Positions 15,471-24,604 of a DNA stretch of 24,632 nt are shown here, piece after piece (position 1 is the first letter of the stretch; the number at the start of each line of letters is the position of its first letter). The stretch covers positions 1-24,632 of the forward strand of contig CAVDHB010000021.1 in NCBI GenBank assembly GCA_963608705.1, given 5' to 3'. The notes under the pieces are model-generated. The model did not search any database and was not told the DNA's origin. It worked only from the letters and a program-made list of their open reading frames with translations. Source of the stretch: CAVDHB01 sp963608705. GTDB lineage: Bacteria > Bacteroidota > Bacteroidia > Bacteroidales > Bacteroidaceae. The position numbers were made by a program, and so were the translations under genes.

Positions 15471-16683
15471 GAAGTACATATTAGACAACGGGCTGGAGCT
15501 TGTGCATAGCCAAGTAAGTAATGCTCGTATGGCTACGGTGGATGTCCTGTATGATGTGGGGTCGAAAGACGAGTCGCCAGACCATACAGGATTCGCCCAT
15601 CTCTTTGAGCATTTGATGTTCGGAGGCTCGGCGAATATTCCTGATTTTGACATCCCCTGCGAGTTTGCGGGTGGAGAGAACAACGCATGGACAAACGAGG
15701 ATACCACTAACTTTTATATCACCTTGCCTTCCATGAATATCGAGACCGCCTTGTGGCTGGAGTCCGACCGCATGAATGCGTTGAGCTTCAATCCTGAGAG
15801 CCTCCGGGTGCAGAAGAAGGTGGTGATGGAAGAGTTCAGGGAGCGGAAGAACGAGCCTTACCGGGACAGCATGGATATTCTCCGCAGGATGGCTTATAAG
15901 ACACATCCTTATCAATGGCTCACGATTGGAAAGAGTCTGAAGCAGATAGCGCAGACCACCATGGAGGATGTGAAAGCGTTTTTTTACCATCATTATGCGC
16001 CCAATAACGCCACCTTGGTGCTGACGGGGGACTTTCCTTTTAACCGGGCAGTGGACTTGGCGGAGAAATGGTTTGGCGGAATTCCCCGAAGGGAGATCGC
16101 CCCAAGGACTTTTGTGCAAGAAAAGCCGCAGACCAAGCTGCGCCGGAAGACGGTTCAGCGGGCTGTGCCAACCGATGCGATCTACATGGCGTTTCATACC
16201 TGTCCACGCACGGACAGACGTTACGAAGTCTTCGACCTTGTGACTGACTTGCTGGCCAACGGAGTCTCCGGCCGTCTGCCACAGCGTTTGCAGCGGCAGC
16301 GTAAGTTGTTCAGTCAGATAGACGCCTATATCACCGAGCATTTCGACACGGGACTGGTCGTGATTACAGGCAGGCTGATGGAAGGGGTGACTTTTCAGGA
16401 GGCGGAACAGGCGATATGGGACGAGTTGGACGACTTGCGTGTAAACGGAGCCACGGACGAGGAAATGGAGAAGGTAAAGAACAAGTACGAGTCGCAGTGG
16501 ATTCTCGGAAATCTCAACGGACTTGGGCTGGCTTGTAATTTGGCGTATGCCAACTTGCTGGGCGAGGATCTTAACGGGCAAGTGGCGCATTACCGTTCTA
16601 TTTCCGTGGAGGAAATGAAGCGTACTGTGTCGGATGCTTTGGTACCCTCTAATTGCAGTGTGTTGCGATATGCGAAGAAGTAG
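15457..16683 (+). CDS. M16-family zinc metallopeptidase (single half)
   Basis: The 408-residue protein is one pitrilysin-type half. The zinc motif HLFEH is at residues 48-52 (HxxEH), and the third ligand is Glu125 or Glu126 in VVMEEFRERKNEP. NNAWTNEDTTNFY (75-87) and the HPYQWLTIGK segment are also typical. M16 enzymes need two halves to form the closed chamber; because no second half is encoded nearby, it probably forms a homodimer or pairs with a partner elsewhere. No signal peptide is evident, unlike its neighbours, so it may be cytoplasmic. The ATG at 15457 lies within the 3' end of the cyclophilin gene (14-base overlap), which indicates translational coupling. Confidence 0.92.
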   Translation: MIKSEKYILDNGLELVHSQVSNARMATVDVLYDVGSKDESPDHTGFAHLFEHLMFGGSANIPDFDIPCEFAGGENNAWTNEDTTNFYITLPSMNIETALWLESDRMNALSFNPESLRVQKKVVMEEFRERKNEPYRDSMDILRRMAYKTHPYQWLTIGKSLKQIAQTTMEDVKAFFYHHYAPNNATLVLTGDFPFNRAVDLAEKWFGGIPRREIAPRTFVQEKPQTKLRRKTVQRAVPTDAIYMAFHTCPRTDRRYEVFDLVTDLLANGVSGRLPQRLQRQRKLFSQIDAYITEHFDTGLVVITGRLMEGVTFQEAEQAIWDELDDLRVNGATDEEMEKVKNKYESQWILGNLNGLGLACNLAYANLLGEDLNGQVAHYRSISVEEMKRTVSDALVPSNCSVLRYAKK

Positions 16684-16685
16684 GC

Positions 16686-17261
16686 ATGAAGTGGGGCTTT
16701 CTCTTCTGTGTGCTGTGGGGCGCATTGTGTATTTCCTGTGAAAGGAAGCTTCCCGCTTCTTGTGCGTATAGCGGAGAAGTGTTGGAAGAGGGAAATCTTG
16801 TGTTTCGGAAGGGCAGAAACAATCTGAGTCGCATCGTGACCACCTTACACAAAGGCGTGTTTTCCCATGTGGGCATCTTGTGGAAGGACAACGGTCGCTG
16901 GAGTGTCATTCACGCTTCGGACGAGGCTGGATGCGTGGTTAGCGAACCCTTGGACAGTTTTGTGTCCTCGGCGCAGGCCACGTGTTGGGGAGTGGGGCAT
17001 CTCCGCTTCTCGGAAAGGCAAATCGGCCTTTTTCTTTCCTATGCGAAGGAGAAATTGAGGGAGAAAACATCTTTCGACTACACATTCAACATGGCGGAAA
17101 CATCCCGGATGTATTGCACGGAACTGGTGTATGACGCAAGCCTGTATGCGCGTATGCCGTTGATAAGGGAGACGCGCGGACAATGGCGCTACCTCTATCC
17201 GCAGGACTTTTGGCAGAATCCAAAAGTCAGCAAACGGTATTTTTATGTATATGACCATTAA
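16686..17261 (+). CDS. YiiX-like permuted papain-fold lipoprotein
   Basis: From the ATG at 16686 the protein has 191 residues. Its hydrophobic leader ends in CIS-C18, a loose lipobox, so it is probably a lipoprotein. The mature part resembles the YiiX/YebB group of circularly permuted NlpC/P60-like (papain-fold) proteins: GNLVFRKG (36-43), the catalytic His61 in FSHVGI, and the catalytic Cys144 in MYCTELVYDA near the C-terminus, the reverse order of classical papains. Substrates of this family may be peptide cross-links or lipid-amide bonds; the actual activity is not known. An extension to 16653 overlapping the peptidase gene is rejected. It starts two bases after the M16 stop and ends the response-regulator operon. 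Confidence 0.83.
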   Translation: MKWGFLFCVLWGALCISCERKLPASCAYSGEVLEEGNLVFRKGRNNLSRIVTTLHKGVFSHVGILWKDNGRWSVIHASDEAGCVVSEPLDSFVSSAQATCWGVGHLRFSERQIGLFLSYAKEKLREKTSFDYTFNMAETSRMYCTELVYDASLYARMPLIRETRGQWRYLYPQDFWQNPKVSKRYFYVYDH

Positions 17262-17262
17262 C

Positions 17263-17294
17263 TTTCCGCTTTTCGATTATTTTTCTTACCTTTG
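17263..17294 (+). promoter_or_regulatory. Promoter of the menaquinone operon
   Basis: TTTC (17263-17266), 20 bases, perfect -7 box TACCTTTG (17287-17294). The predicted transcript start near 17300 is almost at the first ATG (17303), so the mRNA would have a leader of only a few bases. Confidence 0.65.
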
Positions 17295-17302
17295 CAGAAA
17301 AG

Positions 17303-17734
17303 ATGCTATGTATGCTGACAAATGAAGAATATGAGAAACGGATGGACGAGTACACCCGTTCTATGGTGGGGACATTGGGGATACGTTTCCTCTCACAGGA
17401 AGAAGACGGCACACTGCGAGCCATGATGCCGGTAGACCATCGCACGAGAAGACCCGGTGGAATATTGGCCGGTGGCGCTTCGTTGGCGTTGGCCGAGACG
17501 GTGGCCGGGTTCGCCTCTCTTCGTATCTGTCCGAAGGGGAAGCAGGCGTTTGGCATACAGATTAGCGCGAACCACATTGCGATGGCAAAAGAAGGAGATA
17601 CCGTCACGGCCATTGCCCGTCCTCTGCATATCGGGAGAACCACCCACATCTGGAATGTGGATGTGCGGTCTTCTCAGGACAAGCTCATTTCCTCTGTACG
17701 TGTGACCAATTTTATTTGTGATATAAAACTATGA
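17303..17734 (+). CDS. PaaI/YdiI-type hotdog thioesterase, probable DHNA-CoA thioesterase
   Basis: The 143-residue hotdog-fold protein resembles the PaaI/YdiI thioesterases; YdiI (MenI) releases DHNA from DHNA-CoA in E. coli. GGASLALAETVAG (57-69) includes Glu65, matching the catalytic glutamate of YdiI. However, two positions that are Gln48 and His54 in YdiI appear to be Arg50 and Ala56 here (RRPGGILAGGA), so the usual HGG reads AGG. It is first in the men operon and overlaps menF by four bases (ATGA), which strongly suggests the menaquinone step after MenB. The start could be Met1 (17303) or Met4 (17312); given the promoter position Met4 is quite possible. The specific substrate remains an inference from context. 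Confidence 0.8.
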   Translation: MLCMLTNEEYEKRMDEYTRSMVGTLGIRFLSQEEDGTLRAMMPVDHRTRRPGGILAGGASLALAETVAGFASLRICPKGKQAFGIQISANHIAMAKEGDTVTAIARPLHIGRTTHIWNVDVRSSQDKLISSVRVTNFICDIKL

Positions 17735-18834
17735 TTCAGCCAGAAGCGTCTGTTGTCGATTTAATAAACAAGGCTCTTAGAAAGAACTTCTGTCTTGTGT
17801 TGTATAAAGATCCGTGGAACGACTATTTCCGTTATCTTATAGCCAAGGAGGCGAAACCAGTATACAGCTTGGAGGAGTTGGACGGTAACCATGGATGGGT
17901 GTTCACTCCTTTCCGTATGGATGCGAACACACCGGGCTATCTGCTGACCCCGGAGATTTCAGGAATAGACTGGTTTAATTTAGGGCAGGCTTTGTCGCAT
18001 TCTATGTGGAAATCCCAAAGAGAACTCCCTGTAGCCTTGGAGCCTCCCTTTACCGATTCGCAGGAACGATATGAGGAGGCGTTTGATGTCTTTCAGCGTG
18101 CCATTCAAGGCGGAGAGTTCCCTAAACTGGTGCTTTCCCGTTGCAAGCGTCATGTTTCAGAGGAAGCCCTTTCTCCTGCGGAGTTGTTTTATAAGGCGTG
18201 TGCAAGCTATCCGAGGATGATGACGTATCTTTGTCATATCCCGCAGGCGGGTACATGGATGGGGAGTACGCCCGAGATACTTTTGCAGGGTGATCCCTGT
18301 GGATTGGAAACGGTGTCCTTGGCTGGCACAATGCCTCTTTCCAACACTTCAGACGAGGCTTCCTGGAGCAACAAGAACAAGCAGGAGCAGCGTTTCGTGT
18401 CCTCTTATATCAAAGAGACATTAAAGGCGATGCACATCCGTGTAAAAGAAAAAGGCCCTTTTACGGCACGTGCGGGTCATTTGCTGCATATAAAGACCGA
18501 GTTCAATTTCAACTATGACAAGATGAGCAAGATGGGAACATTGCTTTCCCGTCTTTATCCCACGCCAGCGGTGAACGGATTGCCCAAGGTGAAAGCGAAG
18601 AGTTTCATCTTGAAGCATGAGCGGCTGGATAGAAAGTTCTATACGGGAATTTGCGGTTGGATGGAGCCCGAAGCCATCACCGACCTTTACGTGAATCTTC
18701 GTTGTATGCAGCTTTTTGACAAGTCGGCAGACTTGTATGCGGGAGGGGGTATTCTCCACAATTCTGAGTTGAAGACAGAATGGGAGGAGACCAACGAGAA
18801 ATTACGCACGATGGAGGCTGTGTTCGAGAAATGA
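17731..18834 (+). CDS. menF: Isochorismate synthase
   Basis: MenF converts chorismate to isochorismate with Mg2+, the entry to menaquinone synthesis. The protein has 367 residues with a short, diverged N-terminal part, and a clear chorismate-binding domain from about residue 115. The general base is Lys132 in PKLVLSR and the general acid Glu182 in GSTPEILL, spaced 50 residues apart as in EntC. LAGTMPLS (198-205), LYPTPAVNGLP (275-285), FYTGICGW (303-310) and LYAGGGI (335-341) complete the family pattern. Isochorismate synthase and anthranilate or aminodeoxychorismate synthase share this fold; the lysine at 132 and the men context decide. It overlaps its neighbours on both sides (ATGA junctions). 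Confidence 0.93.
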   Translation: MIQPEASVVDLINKALRKNFCLVLYKDPWNDYFRYLIAKEAKPVYSLEELDGNHGWVFTPFRMDANTPGYLLTPEISGIDWFNLGQALSHSMWKSQRELPVALEPPFTDSQERYEEAFDVFQRAIQGGEFPKLVLSRCKRHVSEEALSPAELFYKACASYPRMMTYLCHIPQAGTWMGSTPEILLQGDPCGLETVSLAGTMPLSNTSDEASWSNKNKQEQRFVSSYIKETLKAMHIRVKEKGPFTARAGHLLHIKTEFNFNYDKMSKMGTLLSRLYPTPAVNGLPKVKAKSFILKHERLDRKFYTGICGWMEPEAITDLYVNLRCMQLFDKSADLYAGGGILHNSELKTEWEETNEKLRTMEAVFEK

Positions 18835-20526
18835 TGTTTTCCACCAAGGAGTCTGTTTGCCAGTTAGCGGCTTTGTTGAGGGATTACGGCATCCGGGACA
18901 TGGTGTTGTGTCCTGGCTCAAGGAATATTCCCTTGGTACAGACTTTCGCCTCTCTCAGTCAATTCCGTTGTGTGTCGGCCACCGACGAGCGCAGTGCGGG
19001 CTTCTATGCGTTGGGCGTCATTCAGCAGACAAGTCGGCCTGTGGTGGTTTGCTGCACTTCAGGCTCCGCTTTGCTGAATATCCATCCTGCAGTTTGCGAG
19101 GCGTACTATCAGCGGCTTCCGCTCTTGGTCGTATCCGCAGACCGTCCTGTGGCGTGGATAGGCCAGATGGACGGGCAGACGCTTCCCCAATCGGGGGTCT
19201 TTGGCGGGCTGGTAAGAAAGAGCGTCACACTGCCGGAGGAGGCGGGTGAAACTTCAAGGTGGTATGTGAACCGCTTGATTAACGAGGCACTCCATGCCTT
19301 GACTTCCCCGGTGAAAGGCCCCGTACATATTGACGTACCGGTTTCTGAGCCTTTCTTTGACTTTTCCCGCCTGTCTCTTCCTGTGGAAAGAAGAGTTACT
19401 CAGTATGTTTTCCGCCCTGTATCTTCCGCTTTCCCCTCTTCTTTAAAGTCTGTCTTGCGAAACAGCCGGCGTATCTTGCTGGTGATAGGGCAACGGTCTT
19501 GTTTCGGAGAGGAGAAAAAGGATGGGTTAGACAGCTTGCTGCAAGCCTTACGGCAGAAAGGAGTAGCCGTATTGTCCGAGCAATTAGGCAATGTGGACGG
19601 CTCTTTCCGTCATGTGGACGAATTTCTTGTCTCGGAGCGCCGGAAGGATATGCGTCCTGATTTGGTTATCTCGCTCGGTGGGCATCTGGTGTCCAAACGC
19701 TTGAAGAAGTGGTTGCGGGAAGGAGCGTCCTATGCGCATTGGCTTGTGTCGGAAGATGATTCCATGCCTGACGTGTTTCAGCATTTGACCGCTACGGTAA
19801 AAGTAGACGACTACACTTTCCTGAGTGGTATGGCGGAGGCACTGGTGGACTACCAGTCGGATTATCAGAGGAAATGGGCTGAAATATCCCTTGCGTTGGA
19901 CAAGGCGAAGAAAGAGATTGCGTTGTCTTACTGCGACATACAGGTAGTGCGGCTTTTTGTGGACAGACTGAACAGTCTGTGGGACTCCTTGCGTGGAAGT
20001 GTTGCGCAGGTGGCCAACAGCAACATGGTACGTACCTTGGGGCTTTTTGATTTACCCGAAGGCATGGCGGTCTATTGCAACCGGGGAGTGAACGGGATAG
20101 AAGGCTCGCTTTCCACGGCTTGTGGCTTTTCGCTGTATCAGGAGAAAGGGCTGACCTTTTGTCTGATAGGCGATTTGAGCTTTTTCTATGACATGAACGC
20201 CTTGTGGCACGGTGGACTTCCCTCCACCCTGCGCGTCTTGCTGATAAACAACGGTAACGGACAGATTTTCCACCAGCTTCCCGGACTGCGTTCTCCCTAT
20301 TTGAAATCCTATATTTCCGCCTCTCACTCTTTCCATGCCAAAGGATGGGCGGAGGAAGCCGGGTTTGACTATCTGCGTGTGGACAACCTGGCGTCTTTGA
20401 CGGAGGCATGGACACTCTTCTTCTCGTTGAAGGCGGAAAAGCCTGTGCTCTTGGAAGTGATTACGGACTCGAAGGAGGACGAACGAAATACACATGAATT
20501 TTATAATACGCTAAAACAGATACACT

Positions 20527-20534
<8 letters not shown>
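18831..20534 (+). CDS. menD: SEPHCHC synthase MenD
   Basis: MenD is the ThDP-dependent enzyme that adds the succinyl semialdehyde unit of 2-oxoglutarate to isochorismate. From the ATG at 18831 it has 567 residues. The N-terminal domain has LCPGSRNIPL (26-35) and TDERSAGFYALG with Glu53, expected to contact the ThDP aminopyrimidine. The C-terminal domain has NRGVNGIEGSLSTACGF and the ThDP/Mg2+ motif GDLSFFYDMNAL followed by NNGNGQIFHQLPG; Tyr replaces the His often seen in SFxHDxNAL. The frame remains open 17 codons upstream inside menF, but the ATGA junction at 18831-18834 is the natural start; MM allows 18834 too. The stop overlaps menB by eight bases. Confidence 0.95.
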
Positions 20535-21345
<811 letters not shown>

Positions 21346-21346
21346 C

Positions 21347-21354
21347 AGGAGGAG
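21347..21354 (+). promoter_or_regulatory. Strong Shine-Dalgarno before menC-menE fusion
   Basis: AGGAGGAG ends four bases before the ATG at 21359. Such a close match to anti-SD is unusual here, since most starts in this window have weak or no SD. It supports 21359 as the start and suggests enhanced translation of the fusion relative to overlap-coupled neighbours. Confidence 0.6.
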
Positions 21355-21358
21355 AACG

Positions 21359-23356
21359 ATGTACAAGATTCGTATAGAGCCTTATCTGCTTCGCTTTAAA
21401 CAGCCGGCGGGTACTTCAAGAGGGGTGTACACAACTCATAAGGTGTGGCTGCTGCATCTGACAGACAGTCGTTTCCCGGACAGGGAAGGGGTGGGCGAAT
21501 GTGCGCCTCTGCCCGACTTGAGCTGTGACGCCTTCCCAGATTATGAGGCCAGGTTGAGGAGATGCTGCCGCCAGTTTGAAGAGGAAGGCGTGATAGACTA
21601 TGAGTCACTCCGTTCTTATCCGTCTATTTTGTTCGGCTTGGAGACGGCTTTGCGTTCCTTGCGGCGATGGGGGCAACCCTTGTGGGACTCTTCCTTTGCT
21701 CGCGGAGAGTGCAGTCTGACTATCAACGGACTGGTATGGATGGGGAGTTATGAGGAGATGCGGAAACGCCTTGAGGAGAAAATCGCACAGCACTTCCATT
21801 GCATCAAACTGAAAATCGGAGCCATCGACTTTGAGAAAGAATTAGCCTTGATACAGCGTATAAGGGCGGACTTTCCCAAAGACAAGGTGGAGTTGCGGGT
21901 GGACGCTAACGGCGCTTTCTCGCCGGAGACGGCGTTGGCCAAACTGGAAACGCTTGCCCGGTATGACCTCCATTCCATCGAACAGCCTGTAAAGGCAGGG
22001 CAATGGCGTGAGATGGCGCATCTGTGTAGGGAAACGCCTCTGCCCATTGCGCTTGACGAGGAACTGATAGGAGTGAACGACCCGCAGGAGAAAGTGCGTC
22101 TGCTGGAAACCATTAAACCGCAGTACATCATCTTGAAGCCTTCTCTCCACGGTGGCATCAAAGGAGCGGAGGAGTGGATTCGGCTGGCGGAAGAAAGAGG
22201 CGTTCGCTGGTGGGCTACTTCCGCCCTGGAATCCAATGTGGGCTTGGAGGCCATTGCTTGCTGGTGCGCCACGTTCCGTCCGCATTGTCCCCAGGGATTA
22301 GGCACGGGTATGCTTTACACAAACAACACACCGTCTCGTTTGGAGCTGAAAGGAGACCAGTTATGGTACAAGCCTTCCATCAAAGAGGATTTCCTGCGCT
22401 TCAAGTCGGAGTGGGAGAATGACAGTCTGTATATGGAAGTGCAGACCTCCGGCTCTACGGGCACGCCCAAACATCTGAAAGTGGAGAAGGAGCTGATGCG
22501 CCACAGCGCGCGGATGACATGCCGCTTCCTGCGTCTGAAAGAAGGTGACACGGCGTTGCTCTGTATGCCTCTTCGGTATATAGGTGGCAAGATGGTTTGC
22601 GTGCGGGCTTTTACGGCCAATCTGCGCTTGAAGATGGTGGAGCCTTCCTCCCATCCATTGAGAGGCATGACGGAGAGTCCGGTGTTTGCGGCCATGACCC
22701 CGATGCAAGTGTATGCGTCTTTGCAAGTGCCGGAGGAGAGAGAATGTCTCCGGGGCATCCGGGAGCTTATCATCGGCGGCGGAGCGGTTCATGAAGACCT
22801 GCGACAGGCGTTGAAAGACTTCCCTCACCGTGTATGGTCTACTTACGGGATGACCGAGACACTCTCTCACGTGGCGTTGCGCAGACTGAACGGAGCGGAC
22901 GCTTCAGACCGCTACACGCCGTTGGAAGGGGTGGAGGTCAGTCTGAGTGCTGACCATACGCTTTGTATCTACGCTCCTGCGGTATGTGCGGAGCGTTTGG
23001 AGACGAATGATATTGCGGAGATTTTTCCGGACGGCACTTTCCGTGTCATCGGACGGAAAGACAATGTGATAGACAGTGGAGGTGTCAAAATCCAGATAGA
23101 GGAAGTGGAGGAGAGGCTTCGTCCGCACCTGTCCTTCCCCTTCTTGATTACTTCGCTTCCCGATGCGAAATTTGGAGAGGTGGTCGTGCTGCTTGTGCAG
23201 GATGCTGCGTCGGATATTGATTTCGAGCGAGTGTTCCTCGCGCTTCCCCCTTATTGGCGGCCCAAGCGGGTGATAAGTGTGAAGCGGATTCCGCTGACTG
23301 GAAGTGGCAAGCCTGACAGGGCGAACGCCTTGAAATTGGCAAGGGAAATGGTATGA
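21359..23356 (+). CDS. Fused o-succinylbenzoate synthase / o-succinylbenzoate-CoA ligase (MenC-MenE)
   Basis: One uninterrupted 665-residue frame encodes two successive menaquinone enzymes. Residues 1 to about 337 are MenC, enolase superfamily: Lys150 and Lys152 in KLK, metal ligands Asp182 (VDANG), Glu208 (IEQP) and Asp233 (DEE), and Lys260 in LKPSLHGG. It ends with the usual MenC tail GLGTGMLYTNN. A linker of about 20 residues (338-357) leads into MenE, an adenylate-forming ligase: TSGSTGTPK at 363-371, YGMTE at 496-500, GRKDNVIDSGG at 565-575, and catalytic Lys651 in GSGKPDR. The MenE half is compact (about 310 residues) compared with MenE elsewhere (often 350-480). Both active sites look complete, so product could pass directly from MenC to MenE. 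It overlaps the following gene by four bases. The two halves are separate genes in many organisms. Confidence 0.93.
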   Translation: MYKIRIEPYLLRFKQPAGTSRGVYTTHKVWLLHLTDSRFPDREGVGECAPLPDLSCDAFPDYEARLRRCCRQFEEEGVIDYESLRSYPSILFGLETALRSLRRWGQPLWDSSFARGECSLTINGLVWMGSYEEMRKRLEEKIAQHFHCIKLKIGAIDFEKELALIQRIRADFPKDKVELRVDANGAFSPETALAKLETLARYDLHSIEQPVKAGQWREMAHLCRETPLPIALDEELIGVNDPQEKVRLLETIKPQYIILKPSLHGGIKGAEEWIRLAEERGVRWWATSALESNVGLEAIACWCATFRPHCPQGLGTGMLYTNNTPSRLELKGDQLWYKPSIKEDFLRFKSEWENDSLYMEVQTSGSTGTPKHLKVEKELMRHSARMTCRFLRLKEGDTALLCMPLRYIGGKMVCVRAFTANLRLKMVEPSSHPLRGMTESPVFAAMTPMQVYASLQVPEERECLRGIRELIIGGGAVHEDLRQALKDFPHRVWSTYGMTETLSHVALRRLNGADASDRYTPLEGVEVSLSADHTLCIYAPAVCAERLETNDIAEIFPDGTFRVIGRKDNVIDSGGVKIQIEEVEERLRPHLSFPFLITSLPDAKFGEVVVLLVQDAASDIDFERVFLALPPYWRPKRVISVKRIPLTGSGKPDRANALKLAREMV

Positions 23357-24522
23357 CAGGCAGGTGGAAAAGACTATGGACGGAAGTGGCGGCTTGTGCG
23401 GGGATACTGTCCGCACAGGCGCAGACGGACTCGGCCGTGGAGGCGCATCCCCGTTTCATTCACCAGATAGAGGCGGAGGGTCGACCTGCTTATATATTCC
23501 CCACCACTTCGTTCTTGAAAGGATATAATAATCAACGGCTCATTATGAAAGGAGGGGCTTCTTACCATCTCCGCTATGCGTTCCGCTTTGCCGATTGGCG
23601 GAAGGATATTCGGCGCAGAGACTTGTATCAGGGTGTGGGAGTGGGTCTCTTCGATTTCCGTAACAAGGAGGGACTGGGACTTCCCACCGCCGTGTATTTG
23701 TTTCAAGGCGCTCCTGTGGCCCGTTTCTCCCGCAACCTTTCGTGGAATTATGAATGGAATTTGGGCTTGGCCTGGGGATGGAAGCCGTATGACAGGGTGC
23801 TGAATCCCACGAACCGCATGATCGGAAGCAAGGTGAACGCTTATCTGAACGCCAGTATGTACCTGCATTGGCGACTGTCCCCTCATTGGGCTTTGCGGTT
23901 GGGGATGGAGGCCACCCATTTCTCCAACGGGAATACCTCGTATCCGAATCTCGGGCTGAACACGGCCGGTGGACGCATCGGGTTGGTGTATACGGTAAAT
24001 CCACCTGTGGGTTCTCTTCCCGCCTTGCCTTCTCTTTCGTCTTCGTTTAAGAAGCACTGGACGTATGACGCCTTGTTGTTCGGCTCTTGGCGCAGGACAG
24101 GAATGCGTTATCCCGAAGGGCTTTTCCTGGCACCGGGCGTGTATCCTGTGGCGGGCTTCTCTTTCAGTCCCCTGTATGCGTTTCATCCTCGGTGGAAAGC
24201 GGGTGTCTCTCTTGACGGAGTGTATGACGGCGGCAGTATGATAGGCGGAGACGATCACGGAGAGGGAGTGGTAAGACCGCCTTTCCGCAAGCAGCTTTCG
24301 CTCGGACTTTCCGGCAGGGTGGAATACACGATGCCCTTTTTCTCCATAAACGTGGGATTCGGAGGTAATTTCTTGAATTCCAATAAAGAACTCAAATTGT
24401 TCTATCAGACACTTTCCTTGAAGATTGACATAACGCACGGGCTTTACCTGAACATAGGCTACAACTTGAAGAATTTCCAAGAACCGAACTATTTGATGCT
24501 GGGGGTGGGAATTTGTGTTTAA
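23353..24522 (+). CDS. PagL-like outer-membrane lipid A deacylase (acyloxyacyl hydrolase family)
   Basis: The 389-residue protein has a signal peptide (probable cleavage after AQA near residue 23) and alternating aromatic beta strands ending in a C-terminal strand, as in outer-membrane barrels. The HFSNGNTSYPNLGLN segment holds His189 and Ser191, matching the His-x-Ser catalytic pair of PagL, followed by N-x-G. PagL removes the 3-O acyl chain of lipid A. The protein is much longer than PagL (about 150 residues), with extra strands on both sides. It overlaps the menC-menE gene by four bases and is thus the last gene of the menaquinone operon, although its expected role is in outer-membrane lipid remodelling. 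The activity is inferred. Confidence 0.8.
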   Translation: MTGRWKRLWTEVAACAGILSAQAQTDSAVEAHPRFIHQIEAEGRPAYIFPTTSFLKGYNNQRLIMKGGASYHLRYAFRFADWRKDIRRRDLYQGVGVGLFDFRNKEGLGLPTAVYLFQGAPVARFSRNLSWNYEWNLGLAWGWKPYDRVLNPTNRMIGSKVNAYLNASMYLHWRLSPHWALRLGMEATHFSNGNTSYPNLGLNTAGGRIGLVYTVNPPVGSLPALPSLSSSFKKHWTYDALLFGSWRRTGMRYPEGLFLAPGVYPVAGFSFSPLYAFHPRWKAGVSLDGVYDGGSMIGGDDHGEGVVRPPFRKQLSLGLSGRVEYTMPFFSINVGFGGNFLNSNKELKLFYQTLSLKIDITHGLYLNIGYNLKNFQEPNYLMLGVGICV

Positions 24523-24604
24523 TGTTTATTTATTAATGTGTAATGTTTAATTAGTAGAGACGCAATTAATCGCATCGACCGTCCAGCCAATTAAACATTA
24601 AACA
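24516..24604. repeat. Nested inverted repeats around a diverged dispersed palindrome
   Basis: Perfect 12-base arms TAATGTTTAATT (24541-24552) and AATTAAACATTA (24589-24600) enclose a diverged copy of the 1799/1883 palindrome (AGAGACGCAAT and ATCGCATC around TA, about 24556-24575). A second pair, TGTTTAATGTTTA (24516-24528) and TAAACATTAAACA (24592-24604), is also perfect and competes for the right arm. The left arm of that pair overlaps the stop codon of the preceding gene. The region is AT-rich and repeats an AATGT-like word. It may act as a terminator for the men operon (A7 follows at 24620), but its form suggests a mobile or recombinational repeat. Confidence 0.65.

Noticed and set aside
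15481..16725. 414-codon minus-strand frame opposite the M16 peptidase
   Set aside because: The plus-strand frame has HxxEH and other M16 motifs; the antisense frame has no family resemblance and no promoter.
18780..18830. N-terminal extension of MenD inside menF
   Set aside because: The added 17 residues do not resemble MenD, and the ATGA overlap at 18831 follows the pattern of the other junctions.
23374..24480. 368-codon minus-strand frame opposite the PagL-like gene
   Set aside because: Composition is Arg/His/Pro-rich without domains; the plus strand has signal peptide and catalytic His-x-Ser.
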